Source: Monoplex corrugatus (lineage: Eukaryota > Mollusca > Gastropoda > Littorinimorpha > Ranellidae). From it: 64,000 bases of DNA. Location: positions 668,035-732,034 of the forward strand of contig JAPXFY010000022.1 in the NCBI GenBank assembly GCA_030674185.1. The letters run 5' to 3'. Made by a program: the position numbers and the translations under genes. Positions 61,006 through 64,000 of this stretch are shown here, piece by piece. The notes under the pieces are model-generated. The model was not told the DNA's origin, searched no databases, and worked only from the letters and a program-made list of their open reading frames with translations. Every line of letters begins with the position of its first letter. The stretch's first letter is position 1.

Positions 61006-61545
61006 GAGAAGTAAGAGGACAGGACAACCACAAACAAAATGATATATAATGTATTCCTGTTTCTGAAACGGTTGAGATAACGTTTGTCCTGTCATTTGCA
61101 TCACGGATTGGTGATATATCCTAGTATTGATGGTTTGGGTTTGGTTTTGTTGTTAATATTGTTGTTGTTGTTATGTTTCATTTTTTACCCATCCTAATCT
61201 GGTGACCTTGCGTAGTCCAACCTCTTCCCTGTCTCGGAAGTTGGAACTGTATCACACACAGACAGACATACACGCACAAGCATCCATCACTGACTGATTT
61301 CAGTCTTGTTTCTTTTATTTTAATTTTATACTGTAACTTTTATCAATGGCAGACATGACAAAATAGATCCAAACTCTGTTGTATTGTATCCTCTTTGCCA
61401 TGCAAAAATAAAGATCAATCAATCAATCAATCAATCAGTTAATCAATCAGTGTGTTGACATTAGACACACACACCTTACTGACTGTTTTCAATCTAATGT
61501 ATCCCTGAACAGTTAAAACATGTACAGAAAAAGTGAATAGATATG
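61006..61545 (+). other. Unique block A, copy 2
   Basis: About 98% identical to 45738-46270. The AATAAA lies at 61407-61412, followed by the TCAA tail. Differences are single substitutions and short indels. Confidence 0.9.
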
Positions 61546-62492
61546 TACAAACAGTCTGGTCCATTCTAGTAACGCTACAATAAAATGTACAAACAGTCTG
61601 GTCCATTCCAGTACCGCTACAATAAAATGTACAAACAGTCTGGTCCATTCCAGTAACGCTACAATAAAATGTACAAACAGTCTGGTCCATTCCAGTAACG
61701 CTACAATAAAATGTACTAAACAGTCTGGTCCATTCCAGTAAGCTACAATAAAATGTACAAACAGTCTGGTCCATTCCAGTAACGCTACAATAAAATGTAC
61801 AAACAGTCTGGTCCATTCCAGTAACGCTACAATAAAATGTACAAACAGTCTGGTCCATTCCAGTAACGCTACAATAAAATGTACAAACAGTCTGGTCCAT
61901 TCCAGTAACGCTACAATAAAATGTACAGTCTGGTCCATTCAGTAACGCTACAATAAAATGTACAAACAGTCTGGTCCATTCTAGTAACGCTACAATAAAA
62001 TGTACAAACAGTCTGGTCCATTCCAGTAATGCTACAATAAAATGTACAGTCTGGTCCATTCCAGTAACGCTACAATAAAATGTACAACAGTCTGGTCCAT
62101 TCCAGTAACGCTACAATAAAATGTACAAACAGTCTGGTCCATTCTAGTAACGCTACAATAAAATGTACAAACAGTCTGGTCCATTCCAGTAACGCTACAA
62201 TAAAATGTACAAACAGTCTGGTCCATTCCAGTAACGCTACAATAAAATGTACAAACAGTCTGGTCCATTCTAGTAACGCTACAATAAAATGTACAAACAG
62301 TCTGGTCCATTCAGTAACGCTACAATAAACTGTAACAGTCTGGTCCATTCCAGTAACGCTACAATAAAATGTACAAACAGTCTGGTCCATTCCAGTACCG
62401 CTACAATAAACTGTACAGTCTGGTCCATTCTACTAACGCTACAATAAAATGTACAGTCTGGTCCATTCCAGTAACGCTACAATAAAATGAAT
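61546..62492. repeat. 42-bp satellite, copy 2
   Basis: Same unit as 46271-47925 but about 0.7 kb shorter, without the 462-bp duplication. Several units have single-base losses (61740, 61940, 62085, 62310-62335). Confidence 0.96.
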
Positions 62493-63270
62493 AGCACTAC
62501 CAGGGCAGCAGCCTTTAAAAAAAGAAACAAAGACATATCATTATAATTATTGTTTACTCTTTCTGTACGTTAAGGGTTTTCAGACTGGACGCAGGGTTCA
62601 TCTGGACCTATTTTGGAACAGGGGATAAGGTCAGTAAAACACTTGTAGATATGTTTGTGTTCAACATAGAACAAAAAGGATTTGGGATTCGGTTGTGCAG
62701 AATTGAATTCTAAACAACATACAGGTAATAACATCATGATAATTTTCATTATGACGTAAAAGAAACAGAACGGGAGAGGCGTGGTCTCTTTGCAGAACAA
62801 GAAGGCCCTTCACGATCGTCAACACTCGCTTCTTCTGACTCTGCACTTGATGCACTCTCAACAAAGCTATCATCACTGTCACTGGCAGCTATTTCATCAT
62901 CACTTTTGTCAAAAATTTCTGAAAAAGTGCGACAACCTGAGCAGCAGTGAGCCTAACAGGACGCTGACTGCCTGACGCCATGGCAACTCAACTTACGAAA
63001 CTGAAAACATATCAACAAACGAGGCGCACACACAAAGAAAACACGTGGAAAAATGGCTGAAAAGGAATAGGAAGTATCCGACTGTCGTTATCCGTTGTCA
63101 TGCGGTTGTATGTCGTTAAATGGGGAAGAACCGAAAGCAGAAAGTGATGAACCATGCCGAGCCGCTGTGATTGGCTCGGCAGCCATTCTGAAAGTCAGCT
63201 GAGCTGATCACAGCAGCTCGTCAGACAGGAAGAGTTAAAGCCCATCCAACCCTGCACAGCCATAACAGGG
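62493..63270. other. Unique block B, copy 2
   Basis: Matches 47926-48690 closely. It has a 12-bp insertion near 63021 (GAGGCGCACACA type) not found in copy 1. Confidence 0.85.
62749..62981 (-). pseudogene. Frameshifted acidic N-terminal ORF, possibly piggyBac-like (copy 2)
   Basis: Duplicate of 48181-48413 with the same ATG context and the same frameshift. A few substitutions change residues (for example ESASSAESEEASVDDRE where copy 1 has ESALSAESEEASVHDRE). Non-functional as it stands. Confidence 0.4.
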
Positions 63271-63685
63271 CAATAACTATCTCAATACTTCTTTCAACCT
63301 GAAAAAAAACCCCAGTAACTATCTCAATACTTCTTTCAACCTGAAAAAAAACCCAATAACTATCTCAATACTTCTTTCAACCCTGAAAAAAAAAACAATA
63401 ACTATCTCAATACTTCTTTCAACCTGAAAAAAAAAACAATAACTATCTCAATACTTCTTTCAAACCCTGAAAAAAAAACAATAACTATCTCAATACTTCT
63501 TTCAACCTGAAAAAAAACAAACTATCTCAATACTTCTTTCAACCTGAAAAAAAAACCCAGTAACTATCTCAATACTTCTTTCAACCTGAAAAAAACCCAA
63601 TAACTATCTCAATACTTCTTTCAACCCTGAAAAAAAAACAATAACTATCTCAATACTTCTTTCAACCTGAATAAAAAAATAAACG
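63271..63685. repeat. A-rich ~38-42-bp minisatellite, copy 2
   Basis: About ten units, same as 48691-49060, with more variable A-run lengths and some lost bases. Confidence 0.94.
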
Positions 63686-63820
63686 GAAAAGATAATTAGG
63701 TAGGGCCTACACATGTCACTGCATCTGTGCACATAATTTGAAGATATGTTCCTGACATTGACCCCACAACAATAATGAAAAATGATCAAAAGATGTGTTT
63801 CTGTCATATACAAATATTTG
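63686..63820. other. Unique block C, copy 2, with the MITE empty site
   Basis: Matches 49061-49200. At 63816-63819 a single ATTT continues straight into the 40-bp array, showing the target before insertion. Confidence 0.88.
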
Positions 63821-64000
63821 AACTACAAGCACAATGGCAGTATAATTGTAAATGATAAACTATAAACACAATAGCAATATAGCTTTTGTAATTTGATAAA
63901 CTACAAACACAGTTTTTGTAAATGATAAACTACAAACACAATGGCAGTATAGTTTTTGTAAATGATAAACTACAAACACAATGGCAGTATAGTTTTTGTA
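63821..64000. repeat. 40-bp minisatellite, copy 2 (cut by window end)
   Basis: Same units as 49810-50325. The array runs off the window. Confidence 0.93.

Larger units (their letters stand above)
37735..64000. repeat. Compound macro-repeat, nearly two copies
   Basis: Copy 1 (37735-50325) and copy 2 (50335 to the window end) contain the same blocks in the same order: 34-bp array, 43-bp array, unique block A, 42-bp array, unique block B, A-rich array, unique block C, 40-bp array. Equivalent points are offset by about 15.27 kb (45738/61006) and 14.62 kb (49197/63816). Unique blocks are about 98% identical. The arrays differ freely in length, and each copy has its own transposon insertion. Confidence 0.93.

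Overview
This is eukaryotic, repeat-dominated DNA, most likely from an invertebrate animal and probably a mollusc. The reasons are a spliced terminal exon, RTE-, I- and Penelope-type retroelements, a vertnin/OTU-like coding block and very many minisatellite families. No species can be named from the sequence. There is no operon structure, no CRISPR array and no bacterial gene. About 39 kb (roughly 60%) is tandem repeat in more than a dozen unrelated families. The many long open frames inside these arrays are by-products of stop-free repeat units.

Layout. 0-3.7 kb: 3' end of an RTE LINE, a piggyBac-type MITE, then the terminal coding exon of an ApaH/PPN2-like metallophosphatase (1077-1503, the only convincing host exon), followed by 50-bp and 27-bp minisatellites. 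3.7-9.1 kb: a vertnin/OTU-like coding block on the minus strand, split by a 563-bp foldback element with a 9-bp target duplication, and an RTE LINE copy (7751-9057) bounded by a perfect 12-bp duplication. 9.7-21.2 kb: arrays of 25, 40, ~40, 23 and ~40 bp. 21.3-29.1 kb: a 43/36-bp minisatellite interrupted by a 3.9-kb Penelope-like element with long inverted terminal repeats. 30.5-37 kb: a 60-bp C-rich array and a 72-bp array, the latter interrupted by an I-type LINE whose 5' half is inverted (twin priming).

37.7-64 kb: nearly two copies of a compound macro-repeat of about 14-15 kb. Each copy holds, in the same order, a 34-bp array, a 43-bp array, a unique block, a 42-bp array, a unique block with a broken acidic ORF, an A-rich array, a short unique block and a 40-bp array. 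Copy 1 carries a 605-bp MITE whose empty site is present in copy 2. Copy 2 carries an RTE LINE with an uninterrupted reverse transcriptase frame whose empty site appears about 1 kb downstream.

No undescribed enzyme system is visible. The most informative content is structural: nested insertions with readable target duplications and empty sites, a foldback element inside a coding frame, the compound satellite, and tracts that look like poorly polished consensus.
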